Source of the DNA: Streptomyces sp. NBC_01142
GTDB lineage: Bacteria > Actinomycetota > Actinomycetes > Streptomycetales > Streptomycetaceae
Reading direction: 5' to 3'
NCBI RefSeq assembly: GCF_026341125.1
Contig: NZ_JAPEOR010000004.1
Span: 170,513 to 234,512, forward strand
DNA: 64,000 nt
Shown here in pieces: positions 43,806 through 53,109 of this stretch (position 1 is its first letter; each line of letters begins with the position of its first letter). Below the pieces are notes generated by a model, which was not told where the DNA came from, did no database searches, and saw only the letters and a program-made list of their open reading frames with translations. Both the position numbers and the translations under genes were made by a program.

Positions 43806-44639
43806 ATGACCCCGAGCGCCATCACCGCCGAGCTTCTCGCACACGCCCGCGCCACTATCGACCTGCCCGCGGACGCCGCCAAGGCCCTGACCGCGCTGCA
43901 CACGGCGGCCACCGACTTCTTCATCCAGGACGAGGCCGTCAAGCGCAACCACGGCAGCGCCGACTTCACCTACGGCTTCCGCCCGTACGGGCGTCAGTAC
44001 TCCATCAGCCCTGACCGGCCCGACATGAACGAGAGCTTCACCTACTGGGCGGACAACCCCGCCACAGTCCCGCACCACGACGCGCCCACCGTCACGCCGT
44101 TTCTCCAGGCGCTCCGCGACTACTGGGCCGTGGCCGCCGCCATCACCGAGAACGTGCTCGCCGAGCTGGCGGCCCACTACGGGCAACAGCGGGAAGAGGC
44201 CCTGCCGTTCCGCGACTACTCCTACCTCGAGATCAACTGGTACCACCCCAGCGACCGCGACCTGCTGCAGGACCGGCACGAGGACGGTCACCTGCTCACG
44301 CTGGCCGTCGCCGACGGCCCGGGACTGGAGATCGAAACCGACGGGCGGATGAGCTCCGTCCCGGTCCACGACAGCCAGCTCCTGGCGATGCCCGGCAGCC
44401 TCCTCACCACGATGACCGGTGACGATATCCCCCCGCTCTACCACCAGGTCCGCAACCACCGGCTCCCGCGACGCCTGACCGTGCTCTTCCTGGCCAACCC
44501 GCCCCTCGACCATCCCGTACCACCGTTCGTGAGCCGTGACGGACGGACCGTCGACATCGCTCAGCTCGCCCGCACCAGCGGGGCCATGTTCGGGCTCCCC
44601 CCGGCGCCGAGCCACCCCGCCCCGCAGGCCGGCGGCTGA
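43806..44639 (+). CDS. 2-oxoglutarate/Fe(II)-type oxygenase (isopenicillin N synthase fold)
   Basis: 277 residues. The iron facial triad is in RHEDGHLLTLAV (His-x-Asp) and LYHQVRNHRLPRRLTVLF (distal His region, then an Arg that could bind the co-substrate carboxylate). The N-terminus FIQDEAVKRNHGSADFTYGF resembles plant-type/IPNS-type dioxygenases. The start is the ATG at 43806 because GAAGGAG lies 7 bp before it; an upstream GTG at 43761 overlaps the urease stop but lacks a site. Last gene of the NRPS operon; probably hydroxylates or desaturates a residue such as Asn. Confidence 0.8.
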   Translation: MTPSAITAELLAHARATIDLPADAAKALTALHTAATDFFIQDEAVKRNHGSADFTYGFRPYGRQYSISPDRPDMNESFTYWADNPATVPHHDAPTVTPFLQALRDYWAVAAAITENVLAELAAHYGQQREEALPFRDYSYLEINWYHPSDRDLLQDRHEDGHLLTLAVADGPGLEIETDGRMSSVPVHDSQLLAMPGSLLTTMTGDDIPPLYHQVRNHRLPRRLTVLFLANPPLDHPVPPFVSRDGRTVDIAQLARTSGAMFGLPPAPSHPAPQAGG

Positions 44640-44648
44640 GCCCGAACG

Positions 44649-45386
44649 TCAGGCCAGCGCCCGGTCGAAGACCTCACGGTGCGCGTAGACGAAGTGATGC
44701 TCCCGCTTGCTCCAGGCGATCCGATCGGCCAGGACGTCCGGAGCAGCAGGGGCAGTCTCCGGGTGTGCCAAGAACTCCGCCCAGAAGCGGACGTTGCGCG
44801 ACTGGCGCTCGAGGATGCAGTCGACCAGGGCGCGGCGCTCGGCGTCCTCCAGCCCGTACACGTCGGCGATGAGCCGTACCTGTGCCGCCTGGTCCTCCAG
44901 GGGCATGACCTGCTTGGACGAGATCGACCACGTCCAGGCCATGTACGCGACGTCCTCCAACCGACCTCCTGGAGCAGCCTGCTCGAAGTCGATGAGCGCG
45001 ACCGGAACACCGTCCTGGAAGACGTAGTTGTTCGGCCCCGGGTCGTGGTGGCACACCACGTCGAACCGGCCGGCCAGATCACTTCCCCGCGTGGCGTCGT
45101 GCATCTCACGCAGAAGACGGGCCGCTGCCCTCACCTGGTCGTTGGACCAGGGCTGGAATTTCGCCGGAACGTCGCCCTCGATATAGGAGAGGATGTCTTT
45201 GCCGTCCACCTGACCCAGGTATTTCGGAGCCCCAAGGAAATTCTGCTGCTCGAAGATTTTCAGAAGGGAAGCCATGAATTCCGAGGAATCCGACGCGGGC
45301 CTAAGTACCGTGTCGTCCCTTCGGAGGACTTCCGACGCCATGCGACCCCCTGTCAGTGCGACAGCACCACCTGACGCATCAGTCAT
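44649..45386 (-). CDS. APH-fold phosphotransferase
   Basis: 245 residues. Catalytic loop VVCHHDPGPNNYVF (His-His-Asp and Asn) and ALIDFEQAAPGG (metal Asp). ATG at 45386 with GGAG 8 bp upstream; an earlier GTG at 45440 lacks a site. Convergent with the NRPS operon (9-bp gap). It is the third kinase-fold protein of the window. Possibly a resistance kinase for the product. Confidence 0.8.
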   Translation of the reverse strand: MTDASGGAVALTGGRMASEVLRRDDTVLRPASDSSEFMASLLKIFEQQNFLGAPKYLGQVDGKDILSYIEGDVPAKFQPWSNDQVRAAARLLREMHDATRGSDLAGRFDVVCHHDPGPNNYVFQDGVPVALIDFEQAAPGGRLEDVAYMAWTWSISSKQVMPLEDQAAQVRLIADVYGLEDAERRALVDCILERQSRNVRFWAEFLAHPETAPAAPDVLADRIAWSKREHHFVYAHREVFDRALA

Positions 45387-45765
45387 TGCCGTCGCTCCCA
45401 CACCTTGATCGCCATTTGGCTCGCGCGCACCGCGCAGCACTCATTTATGCCAGGACATCCAGAGTCCGTCCTGCAACCCGAGCGAGCCTAGCGGAGCCGG
45501 GAGCTGCGGCGGCCCAAGGTCGCTGAAGTCGACACCATGGTGTGGAAAGCGCGCCGTTTTCAAGATCGGTAATTTCGGGACGTGCCCGGGAGACGACCTC
45601 TTTTGACTGGGGCCGATCAGCGAGCACGAGTTCCACGCGTCTCTTGCGCGGCCTGTGGGTGACCTTCTCGGCACGGAGCGTCACCCGCAAGATGGCGCAG
45701 AGTCGCCAGTTGCTTTGCGGCCCGCCGCTCTTGTGGGCGGTGGGCCGCAGACGGTCGGCACTCTG
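45387..45765. other. Gene-free stretch between a kinase and a phosphatase gene
   Basis: No frame here has both a start with a ribosome binding site and plausible codon use. It holds the terminator of the phosphatase gene (45716-45749) and must hold the promoter of the kinase gene; a TTGCAG at about 45473 on the minus strand and TAAATG closer to the gene are too widely spaced to call. Confidence 0.5.
45716..45749 (-). terminator. Hairpin after the phosphatase gene
   Basis: TGCGGCCCGCCGC and GGCGGTGGGCCGCA pair with a single mismatch and one unpaired end base around a short TCTTGTG loop, 16 bp after the stop of the phosphatase gene. Confidence 0.65.
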
Positions 45766-46539
45766 TCAGGGCAGGAGCAGTGACCGCAGCGCGGTGAGGT
45801 CTTGCGGTGTCGCCCCGTGCGCCTGGAGGTAGGCGGCGAGGTCGTCGTGGTCAGCGGTGATGATCTCCATGGCGGACCGGAGAAGTTCTTCGGACACGGG
45901 GTGCGAGTACCGCGTCACTCCCGCCTCGTCGACGAAGGAGGTAGGGCCGGCTGCGAGGGCGAGCTCGATGTTGGACTGGACGAAGTCCGCGACGATGTCC
46001 TGCCAGGCCACGCCGAGCAGTGACTGGATCACGGCCATGGCCAGACCCGTCCGGTCCTTGCCGACGGCGCACTGGACGACCGCCGGCGCGACGTCTGGAC
46101 GGCTGAGCTCTTTGACCAGCCGCGCGATGGCGGGCCCGGCGTAGACCGCCATGAACGGGTAGAGCCTCCCGGGATCCACCGGCCAGTCCTTCCCGTCGAA
46201 CCCCGAGAAGTCGCTCAGCCCCATCCGCTTGAGCCCGGCCCGGTCCGGCAGAGCGGGTAGCGCGATCCACGTGACCTCCAGACCTTGCTTCTGGCCAGGC
46301 CAGACGTTGTTCTCGGCACCGCTGCGCAGGTCGATCACGGTGCGGATGCCGAGTTCGCGGATGCGTTCCACCCCAGCGTCGGTGAGGCGGTTGAGTGACC
46401 CTGACCTGAAGAGCAGGCCGGTCTTCAGTGAGGAGATTCCGGCATCGCGGAAGTTACGCACGTTCGGTACGTCCAGCGCATGACTCTGCGCGGGAATGAG
46501 GTGACTTGCCGACTGTTCCGCTATGTCTGGGCGCGTCAT
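45766..46539 (-). CDS. Tyrosine/serine-type protein phosphatase (PTP fold)
   Basis: 257 residues. The PTP signature C-x5-R is in VVQCAVGKDRTGLAMAV; NVRNFRDAG and LLFRSGSLNRLTDAGV are the conserved N-terminal blocks of the bacterial family that acts on phosphotyrosine, phosphoinositide or small phosphates. ATG at 46539; no ribosome binding site is visible upstream. Lying beside several small-molecule kinases, it could remove a protecting phosphate, or be an ordinary signalling phosphatase. Confidence 0.8.
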   Translation of the reverse strand: MTRPDIAEQSASHLIPAQSHALDVPNVRNFRDAGISSLKTGLLFRSGSLNRLTDAGVERIRELGIRTVIDLRSGAENNVWPGQKQGLEVTWIALPALPDRAGLKRMGLSDFSGFDGKDWPVDPGRLYPFMAVYAGPAIARLVKELSRPDVAPAVVQCAVGKDRTGLAMAVIQSLLGVAWQDIVADFVQSNIELALAAGPTSFVDEAGVTRYSHPVSEELLRSAMEIITADHDDLAAYLQAHGATPQDLTALRSLLLP

Positions 46540-46857
46540 AGGAAGATGTTAATGAATTCAGAGCGGAAGGTCCCTATTGCGGTCCTCTTCTCTCTCGCGC
46601 CCTCGCAAATTTATCGGGTCTCCGTAAACCATCAGAATGCGATTCTTTGATGCACAGGGGAGCACGCAGGCGCAATGTGTGTTCACGGTGTTGCGGTCGT
46701 GCGCCTCTGGTTTCGGGATGGTCGTTGTGAGCTGCTTGGTGTGCCCGCTGGGTGGGGAGTGGGGGTCGCCACGGGTTGGAGGCCTTTCTCAGGGGCGGAG
46801 AGTGCCGGGGATCAGACGAAGGGCGGGCGGCCGTCGACGGGGATCACTCCGTCGGCG
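46540..46857. other. Gene-free stretch upstream of the phosphatase gene
   Basis: About 318 bp, with a patch of lower GC at 46540-46640 that probably carries the phosphatase promoter (TTTACG and GATAAATT on the minus strand are too close to pair as -35/-10). I see no small gene, RNA or repeat that I can support. Confidence 0.4.
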
Positions 46858-49173
46858 TCAGGCACGCTGTCCGCCTGCTGCAAGCAGGCCCTGCACTCCG
46901 TCGGAAGCGCGGTCCGGCCACTGGAAGACGAGCCGTGCGGAGGGCTTGTCGAGCACATCACCGGCTGGCAGTTGCTCGTCAGGGGTGCCAGCGGGATGGA
47001 CGGTCATCGGCGGGTAGCCGCTCTCGCGCACCTTCTGGTCCCAGGTGCGCACACAGTCAGCGAAGCGCTTCGCCAACTCGTCGGCGGCCGGGCCGTACGC
47101 GTGGATGAAGAACTCGGTGAGGCGGTCGGCCGGATCTGGGGCGCCCTTGACCACGCGATAGGTCAGATAGGCGAGGGAGTCGTCCGCCAGCATCGCGGCC
47201 GCGTCCCGCTGCGTGACCAGCGTGGATCCTTCCGGGGCGGCCAGGCGGCAGAACCCGGGCAGCGTGGTCGCGGCGTAGACCTGCAAAGTCTCGAAGTTGA
47301 AGGTCCCCCGCACCACGAGACCGGTGGTGAGCTCGTGCCGGCGCCCGCGCAGCGCCTCCTCCAGCCCGGCGGCGTTGCCAGGACCACCGTCTTCCCACCG
47401 CACAGTGACCTCGGCGTCGGCAAGACGGACGGCGGGGGCCGTGCGGGCGGCGGCGCCGCGGTCCCGCACGAACCCGCAGTACGTCCAGTGCTCGCAGTGC
47501 AGCACGTCGCCGCGCCGCACCAGGGTGAGCGAGCGGGTGTAGCCGCCCATTTCCAGCGGCACCACCAACCGCGCCCCCTCGGCGAGTTGCTCCCGCCAGG
47601 CCGGGGCGATGTCAGCCGCGTTGTGTGTGATCATCACCCCGTCGAACCCCTGGGCGGGGACGTGTCCGGGCGCGCCGAGACCGCCGTCGCCGAGGACGGC
47701 GGTGACTCGGCCGCTGCCGGCTTCCGCGCACAGCCGCCTGGTGCGGTGCACCACGTACGGGTCGACGTCCACGGTCACCACGCGCCCGCGGGGTCCGAGG
47801 ACGTGCGCCAGGAGCTCTGCGTTGTAGCCGCCCGATCCGGCTTCCAGCACGGTCATCCCCGGCTCCAGCCGGAGTTGCTCGATCATGTCGGCCTGCAGCC
47901 AGGCCGCGGAGACGGAGCTGAGCGCGGTCTGGGGCGACTCCCGGACCGTCACCACGGCGAGGTCGTCGTGGTAGGCCGTCTCCAGCGGAGCCTCGGGGAC
48001 GAACCGGTGCCGGGGGACCTCGCGTAGCGCCGCCTGGACCTGCGGCGAGGGCGCCCAGCCTTTGCCGATCACGGTGTCCGCCATCCGCTCGCGCAGCCGG
48101 CCGGCCTCGGCTGGCTCTCCGGGCAGCGGCGGGACGGCGGTGATGCACGCGTAGGAGTGGACGGGCGGCAGCCCCGGCAGCACTCCGGGCCACACTGCGG
48201 TGAGGGCCTGGGCGCTGGGCGCGAAGATCTTCCCGAGGGTGTCCAGGGTGTTCAGGTCGTGCCACTCCCAGCGCACGAAGCGGTGCGGCTCGGGCAGGCC
48301 GAGGTCACCGTCCCAGTTGGTGACGCGGACCACGGCGGTGATGCGGCGCACGTCCAGCCGGTCGTCGTGGAGCACGGTGATGACGTGAGCGTCCTCCACG
48401 CGCGTGGTCAGCCCGGTCTCCTCCGCCAACTCCCGTACAGCGGCAGCCGGTGCGGCTTCGCCTGTCTCGACGCGGCCCGCGGGCAGCTCCCACATGCCCC
48501 GGGTCGAGCGGCCCAGCAGGACCCTGCCGAATGCGTCGGTGACCACCATCGCAGCACCGAAAACGGCCTGCGGCTCGGGCCGCAGTTTCTCCTCCGCGCT
48601 GAACGACCCGGCCGGCCCGCGCAAGGCCAGCACCGCCAGGCCCTCCGCGTCGAACCGCTCGACGTGCTCGAACCCGTCGGTGAGCGCGTCGAGCTCCTTC
48701 TCGTCCAGCGCGATGTGGCGCCGCTCTTCCGCCGTGTTCTCCACGACCGGAGTGATGATGACCAGCACCGCACCCTCGCGCAGCCGCGCGGCCAGACGGC
48801 GCAGGACACGAGCACGATCGCGGATAAAGACGATGCACAGCCGCACGACGATCAGGTCGTAGCCGGCCTCGGCGAGGTCGGCCAGGTCGTCGTACTCCAC
48901 GTCCAGGCACAGCCAGCGCACCCCCTCCACGCCGGCGTGCTCCGCGCGGGCCCGCGCGAGAGCGCCCTCGGCGAAGTCCACGCCGTCGACGGTGTAACCG
49001 AGCGAGGCGAGGTATGCGGCCATCTCGCCGGTTCCGCAGCCGACGTCGAGCGCGCAGCCGCCCTCGGGCGCCGGCGCGTGCTCAACGAGCAGCGCCTTCT
49101 CCTCGTCCCCGAGCCGTCGGAAGCCTCGCCCTTCGGTGTAGTGCTCCGACCAGTCAGTCCGGGTGTATCCCAC
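46858..49173 (-). CDS. Methyltransferase - NUDIX - PCMT-like methyltransferase fusion
   Basis: 771 residues in three parts. Residues 1-175: class I methyltransferase (ALDVGCGTGEMAAYL, DGVDFAEGAL). Residues 190-350: NUDIX domain (LPAGRVETGEAAPAAAVREL, EETGL). Residues 370-740: protein-isoaspartate-methyltransferase-like domain of the actinobacterial 'FxLD system' type (VLEAGSGGYNAELLAHVLG, VTVDVDPYVV). GTG at 49173 with GAGGAG 7 bp upstream. PCMT-like enzymes of this type act on ribosomal peptides; no FxLD-type precursor was found. Possibly part of the transport/resistance operon upstream. Confidence 0.8.
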   Translation of the reverse strand: MGYTRTDWSEHYTEGRGFRRLGDEEKALLVEHAPAPEGGCALDVGCGTGEMAAYLASLGYTVDGVDFAEGALARARAEHAGVEGVRWLCLDVEYDDLADLAEAGYDLIVVRLCIVFIRDRARVLRRLAARLREGAVLVIITPVVENTAEERRHIALDEKELDALTDGFEHVERFDAEGLAVLALRGPAGSFSAEEKLRPEPQAVFGAAMVVTDAFGRVLLGRSTRGMWELPAGRVETGEAAPAAAVRELAEETGLTTRVEDAHVITVLHDDRLDVRRITAVVRVTNWDGDLGLPEPHRFVRWEWHDLNTLDTLGKIFAPSAQALTAVWPGVLPGLPPVHSYACITAVPPLPGEPAEAGRLRERMADTVIGKGWAPSPQVQAALREVPRHRFVPEAPLETAYHDDLAVVTVRESPQTALSSVSAAWLQADMIEQLRLEPGMTVLEAGSGGYNAELLAHVLGPRGRVVTVDVDPYVVHRTRRLCAEAGSGRVTAVLGDGGLGAPGHVPAQGFDGVMITHNAADIAPAWREQLAEGARLVVPLEMGGYTRSLTLVRRGDVLHCEHWTYCGFVRDRGAAARTAPAVRLADAEVTVRWEDGGPGNAAGLEEALRGRRHELTTGLVVRGTFNFETLQVYAATTLPGFCRLAAPEGSTLVTQRDAAAMLADDSLAYLTYRVVKGAPDPADRLTEFFIHAYGPAADELAKRFADCVRTWDQKVRESGYPPMTVHPAGTPDEQLPAGDVLDKPSARLVFQWPDRASDGVQGLLAAGGQRA

Positions 49174-49211
49174 AGATCGCTCCTCATTGGTGGAAGGCGG
49201 GGTGGTCGGTG

Positions 49212-49751
49212 TCAGGACAGTTCGACGGGGCCGTAGAGGGCAACCAGCTGCTGGGTCTGCAGCGCCCAGTACCGGTCGCCGTACGACCAGTGCCATTCGG
49301 TCCCGTAGTTGATCAAGCCTGCGGTGGACAGTGCGCGGCCCAAGGCGGCCCGGTTCGTGCGGGCCCGGTCGCTCAGGTTGGGGGCGTCGGTGTAGCAGGC
49401 GCCGTTGGACTCCTCCGGGGAGGCGTTGACGCTCGTGCCCATGTCCAGCTCGCGGCCTTGGTGGTGGATCAGCGTCACGTCGACGGCCGCGCCGGCGGAG
49501 TGCGGAGCGATCTCCGGAGGCGAAACGAATCGGCTGGCGGCCTCGCGAAGCGTGGCGGCCGGCCAGTCCGGATGGGCGTGGGCGAGGTCATCGCTGTACT
49601 CCTCAAAATACCGGCGCTGCAGGTACGGGGGCCGGTAGCCCTCGATGAACAGCAACTGCACGCCGCCGGGGAGCAGCGCCTGCGCCTGCTGGAGCCGCGT
49701 GAGCACGCCCTGGCGCACGTGGGCCCAGGCGCCCGCCGCGTGTCCTGTTTG
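49212..49751 (-). pseudogene. 5'-truncated VanX-like D-Ala-D-Ala dipeptidase
   Basis: From about AGAWAHVRQGVLTRLQQ the frame encodes a M15 dipeptidase: LLFIEGYRPPYLQRRYF, APHSAGAAVDVTLI (SxHxxGxAxD zinc motif) and GTEWHWSYGDRYW (ExxH). All zinc ligands remain, but the N-terminal 40 or so residues seen in intact members are lost, and the sequence runs out of frame into the NUDIX gene upstream. There is no convincing own start. Confidence 0.65.
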
Positions 49752-50590
49752 ACGCTGATGGGCACCGCCAGGCCGTCGACGCTCGTCGCCTCCTGGACGG
49801 CGAACGGCATCAGGCCCGTGGGTTCCAGGCCCGGCGTCTCCTCGGCGAGCTCGCGCCGCAGTGTCGCCTCGAGGCTGGCATCGTCCCGCGACCGTTTGCC
49901 TCCCACGAGGGCCAGGACCCAGGGCTCCCACATGCCTTCGCGGTCATCTCGTAGATGAAGGAGGTACCGGCCAGCTCCGTTGTGGATAAGGGCGTTGGCG
50001 CTGACGGGCTCCGGGCGCCCATCCAGGCCGTGCGGCTCGGCAGCGAGGAGCTTGGCCCGCAGTGTGGGCGAGCGCACGTCGGCGTACGGGAGCCACTGGG
50101 CCCCGGCGACTTCCTCGTCCTGCAGAGCGAGCGCGGGCGGTTGCTCGGCGGTGAGGTAGAAGGCGAAACGGACATCGAAGTGCTGGTGAGCGGCCTCGCC
50201 CTTGGCCGCATTGGCGTCGATGTCATGGACGTCCACGTCGATCGGCTCGTCGAGGAACTGCGGGGTCAGGCACAGGTCGCCGGGACGCAGCCCGGCCTCT
50301 TCGCACACCTCCCGCACGGCCGCGGCCAGGAGCGTACGGTCACCCGCCTCAACGTGGCCGCCTGGGCAAAGGGTCAGCCCTGTCACCCGATGGCCGATGT
50401 GGAGCACCCGCCGGTCGCGGTCGATGACCACCGCGCTGCAGGTGACGTGACCGGGCAGCGTGGCCCGGCTCGACGGCTCCCCGGTGCCGTCCAGGACAGC
50501 CAGCAACCCCTCCAGAGCGTCCCGTTCCTCGGCATGCCGGCTGAGATAGGCCTCGACGGTCGCGCGGATATGAGAGCGGGAGGGCGGCAC
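49475..50590 (-). CDS. Double NUDIX hydrolase with frameshifted or replaced C-terminus
   Basis: 371 residues. First NUDIX box CPGGHVEAGDRTLLAAAVRE, then VCEEAGL; second box ALVGGKRSRDDASLEATLRR, then ELAEETPGL. GTG at 50590 with GAGGTG 7 bp upstream. Normal sequence ends near VPISVKQDT; the rest, rich in Arg/Ser/Pro, reads the VanX-like gene in the wrong frame. So either the C-terminus was replaced by a deletion or the gene is frameshifted. The NUDIX catalytic parts look intact. Confidence 0.65.
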   Translation of the reverse strand: MPPSRSHIRATVEAYLSRHAEERDALEGLLAVLDGTGEPSSRATLPGHVTCSAVVIDRDRRVLHIGHRVTGLTLCPGGHVEAGDRTLLAAAVREVCEEAGLRPGDLCLTPQFLDEPIDVDVHDIDANAAKGEAAHQHFDVRFAFYLTAEQPPALALQDEEVAGAQWLPYADVRSPTLRAKLLAAEPHGLDGRPEPVSANALIHNGAGRYLLHLRDDREGMWEPWVLALVGGKRSRDDASLEATLRRELAEETPGLEPTGLMPFAVQEATSVDGLAVPISVKQDTRRAPGPTCARACSRGSSRRRRCSPAACSCCSSRATGPRTCSAGILRSTAMTSPTPIRTGRPPRFARPPADSFRLRRSLRTPPARPST

Positions 50591-50705
50591 GTGATCACCT
50601 CGGACGTTGAAGGGCAGGGAGTAGGTGCTGAGCAGGAGGGGCGCGCCCGACGGCGGGGCCGCCGATGACGGCTCCGGGCCATGGGCGCCGTGTCCGGGTT
50701 CGTGC

Positions 50706-52091
50706 TCACGGGCCACCTTCCGAAGAGCGGTCGTGCCGCACATCCACGGCGACTGCGGGATTCGGGACGATCGGCCCCGACGGCGTCGGAGGTGTGACGG
50801 CCTCGGCTGAAGGAGCAGCCACGGCGGGTGAGCCGGGCATGTCCTTCAGACTGCGCAGCGGGGAGCGGTAGAGAACCACCAGGGGGACGACGAGGAGGCA
50901 GGTACCGGCAACCAGGGTGGGGCGCACGCCGATCCAGGTGCCGAGTCCGCCGGCGAGGAGCGCGGCCACCGGCCGTGCACCGGAGGTGAGCCAGGTACTC
51001 ACGGCCTGCATGCGGGCCTGCATGCCGTCGGCGGTGATGACCTGGCGAATGGTGCGCTGGGTCGTCCCCGCCGCCCCGGCGCAAGCCAGCTGAAGGAAAA
51101 GGGCGGCACCGATGGCGAACTGCCAGACCAGGCCCGAGGAGGCGAGGAGCAGAGGGACCTGGGTGAGCGGAGTGATCGCGAGCGCGGCGAGCATCATCGG
51201 CCCGGGCCCGTACCGCGCCGCGAGCGACGGGGCGGCCAGAGCACCCGCCGCCGCGCCCAGGGCTCCGATACCCAGGACCACGCCGAACGCGGTCGGGCCC
51301 AGGGCGAGGGACCGGAGCAAGTACAGCGCCCACAAGGTATTGAGGAGCGCCAGGGCGAACGAGGTCGTGGCGTTGACGAGGGTCAGGGTGCGCAGCCGGT
51401 GGTCGCCGTTCACGTAGCGCAGGCCCTCACCGATCTCGGTGTGCAGCCGGCGCTCTTCCGCTGCCGGCCGGGGGCTTTCGAGGGCCTGGATGCGGGCGGT
51501 GCACCAGGCGCTGACGAGGTAGGACAGGACGTCCCCGAGAAGCGCCCGGGCCGGGCCGAGGAGCGCGGTCAGGGCGGCGCCGAGGTTGCTGCCCGCGGTG
51601 GCGGCGACGGCGAAAAGCCCGCCGATGCGGCTGTTGCTCCGCTGGAGCAGGGACCGGTCGACCAGGCCGGGCAGAAGACTGATCGCGGCGGCATCGTGCA
51701 GCACCCCCGCCGCGCCCTGCACGGCCGCGACCACCATCAGCTGGGTCAGGGACAGCCGGTCCAGCGCGGCCGCCACCGGCACACTGGCCAGCGCGACAGC
51801 GCTGACCAGGTCGCCGGTGATCATCTGCTTCCGCTTGGAATGGCGGTCGGCGAGGGCCCCGGCGTGCAACGCCAGCAGTGCGGGCGGCAGTTGGCCCAGG
51901 AACGTCAACCAGGCGACCTCGGCGGTGGTCGCGTCCAGTTCGAGCACCGCCAGCACGGGGATCACCATGCTGCTGATCGAGCTGCCGGTCACGCTGGCTG
52001 CCTGCCCGGTCAGGTAGCGCCGGAAGTCGCGGTGTCGCCACAGCGACAGCCGGGCGCCGGGGGAGGAGGAGGGGTCAGTGGAGGAGGTCAT
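50706..52091 (-). CDS. MFS exporter
   Basis: 461 residues, about 10-12 hydrophobic segments. Typical features: FRRYLTGQAASVTGSSISSM (TM1), GALADRHSKRKQMITGDLV (cytoplasmic loop 2-3 motif A), LARYGPGPMMLAAL, and a long Pro-rich hydrophilic tail. GAGGAGG precedes the ATG; it overlaps the kinase gene by 17 bp. Likely exports a product of this region or gives self-resistance. Confidence 0.85.
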   Translation of the reverse strand: MTSSTDPSSSPGARLSLWRHRDFRRYLTGQAASVTGSSISSMVIPVLAVLELDATTAEVAWLTFLGQLPPALLALHAGALADRHSKRKQMITGDLVSAVALASVPVAAALDRLSLTQLMVVAAVQGAAGVLHDAAAISLLPGLVDRSLLQRSNSRIGGLFAVAATAGSNLGAALTALLGPARALLGDVLSYLVSAWCTARIQALESPRPAAEERRLHTEIGEGLRYVNGDHRLRTLTLVNATTSFALALLNTLWALYLLRSLALGPTAFGVVLGIGALGAAAGALAAPSLAARYGPGPMMLAALAITPLTQVPLLLASSGLVWQFAIGAALFLQLACAGAAGTTQRTIRQVITADGMQARMQAVSTWLTSGARPVAALLAGGLGTWIGVRPTLVAGTCLLVVPLVVLYRSPLRSLKDMPGSPAVAAPSAEAVTPPTPSGPIVPNPAVAVDVRHDRSSEGGP

Positions 52092-53109
52092 GGAGCACCT
52101 CCTCGGCTTCCGTCAGGCGCTCCCACAGCACACGCTGCGCCTGATGCCGGTCCCGCCCGTACGCCTCCAGCTGAGAGGTGACCGCGGACGGGTCGTCGAG
52201 CGGCTCGGAGAGGGGGTATGCGGAGCAGGCCAGATAGCCGGCCGCTACCCGTGGCACCGTCAGCAGGTCTTCCGTCGACATGGCCGGGTTGGCCTCCCGG
52301 TAGGCAGCGACGGCTGCGGCCAGACCCGCGGGCCAGTTGGGGGCGGCGAGAACCGTGCGCGGGTCGAGGACGATGCGGCCCAGCTCCCACATCGGGCTGC
52401 GGTGCGACGGCGGCCGGAAGTCGATCACTGCGGCGACCTTCTCGCCTTTCAGCATCAAGTTCAGGGAGGAAAGGTCGCCGTGAACGATCTGCACGGCGAG
52501 GGTCGGCGGGAGTGCTTTGAGCATGGAAGCCGTGGCGGCGAGTCCCTCCAGCCGCTCCCGAGCGGCTTCCCTCGCCCATACCTCGAAGGGGCAGCTCGGG
52601 GGCTGCTTCGCATAGCGGGCGAGCAGTCGCTCCAAGCGCTGTCGGCCTCGCTTGACGTCGCAGACCTCGCGGGCGGGGGCGCGGCGCGGCGGCCCGTCCG
52701 GATGGCGGGCGAGGGTGCGGTGCAGCTGGCCCACGGTCTCGCCGACGGCGGCCCACCGTTTGCCGGACAGACCGTCTTCCGCTGTCTCGGCACCTTCAAC
52801 GAACGCGGCGACGGACACCGACAACCCGCCGCCCGCCGCGATGAGATCACCGTCGAGGGTGCGGCGCATCACCGGTGCCGGGACCCCGCCGCGCGCGGCG
52901 AACTCGGCCAGCTCGAGGGCGCGCCGCTCGGCCACCAGATCAGCGCTCGCCGGATAGGCCTTCACGAACCATCGCCGGCCCTCGGCATCCCGGGCCACGT
53001 AGTTGCAGGTGGCGGTCCCTGACGGCCCCTCGGAGACCTCGGTCGGGATGATGCGGTAGTACAGCGCCAGGACTCCCGCCACCACCATCACGGCGGACTC
53101 CGCGCTCAC
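52075..53109 (-). CDS. APH-fold phosphotransferase
   Basis: 344 residues. Kinase motifs: RRWFVKAYPASADLV (Lys), VQIVHGDLSSLNLML (catalytic HGD and Asn) and AAVIDFRPPSH (metal Asp). GTG at 53109, which overlaps the HIT gene stop by 4 bp. It probably phosphorylates a small molecule; with the exporters on either side a resistance role is plausible. Confidence 0.85.
   Translation of the reverse strand: MSAESAVMVVAGVLALYYRIIPTEVSEGPSGTATCNYVARDAEGRRWFVKAYPASADLVAERRALELAEFAARGGVPAPVMRRTLDGDLIAAGGGLSVSVAAFVEGAETAEDGLSGKRWAAVGETVGQLHRTLARHPDGPPRRAPAREVCDVKRGRQRLERLLARYAKQPPSCPFEVWAREAARERLEGLAATASMLKALPPTLAVQIVHGDLSSLNLMLKGEKVAAVIDFRPPSHRSPMWELGRIVLDPRTVLAAPNWPAGLAAAVAAYREANPAMSTEDLLTVPRVAAGYLACSAYPLSEPLDDPSAVTSQLEAYGRDRHQAQRVLWERLTEAEEVLHDLLH

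Noticed and set aside
45441..45832. Short frames of 77-96 codons on both strands
   Set aside because: No ribosome binding site, composition unlike the neighbours, and overlap with the phosphatase terminator.
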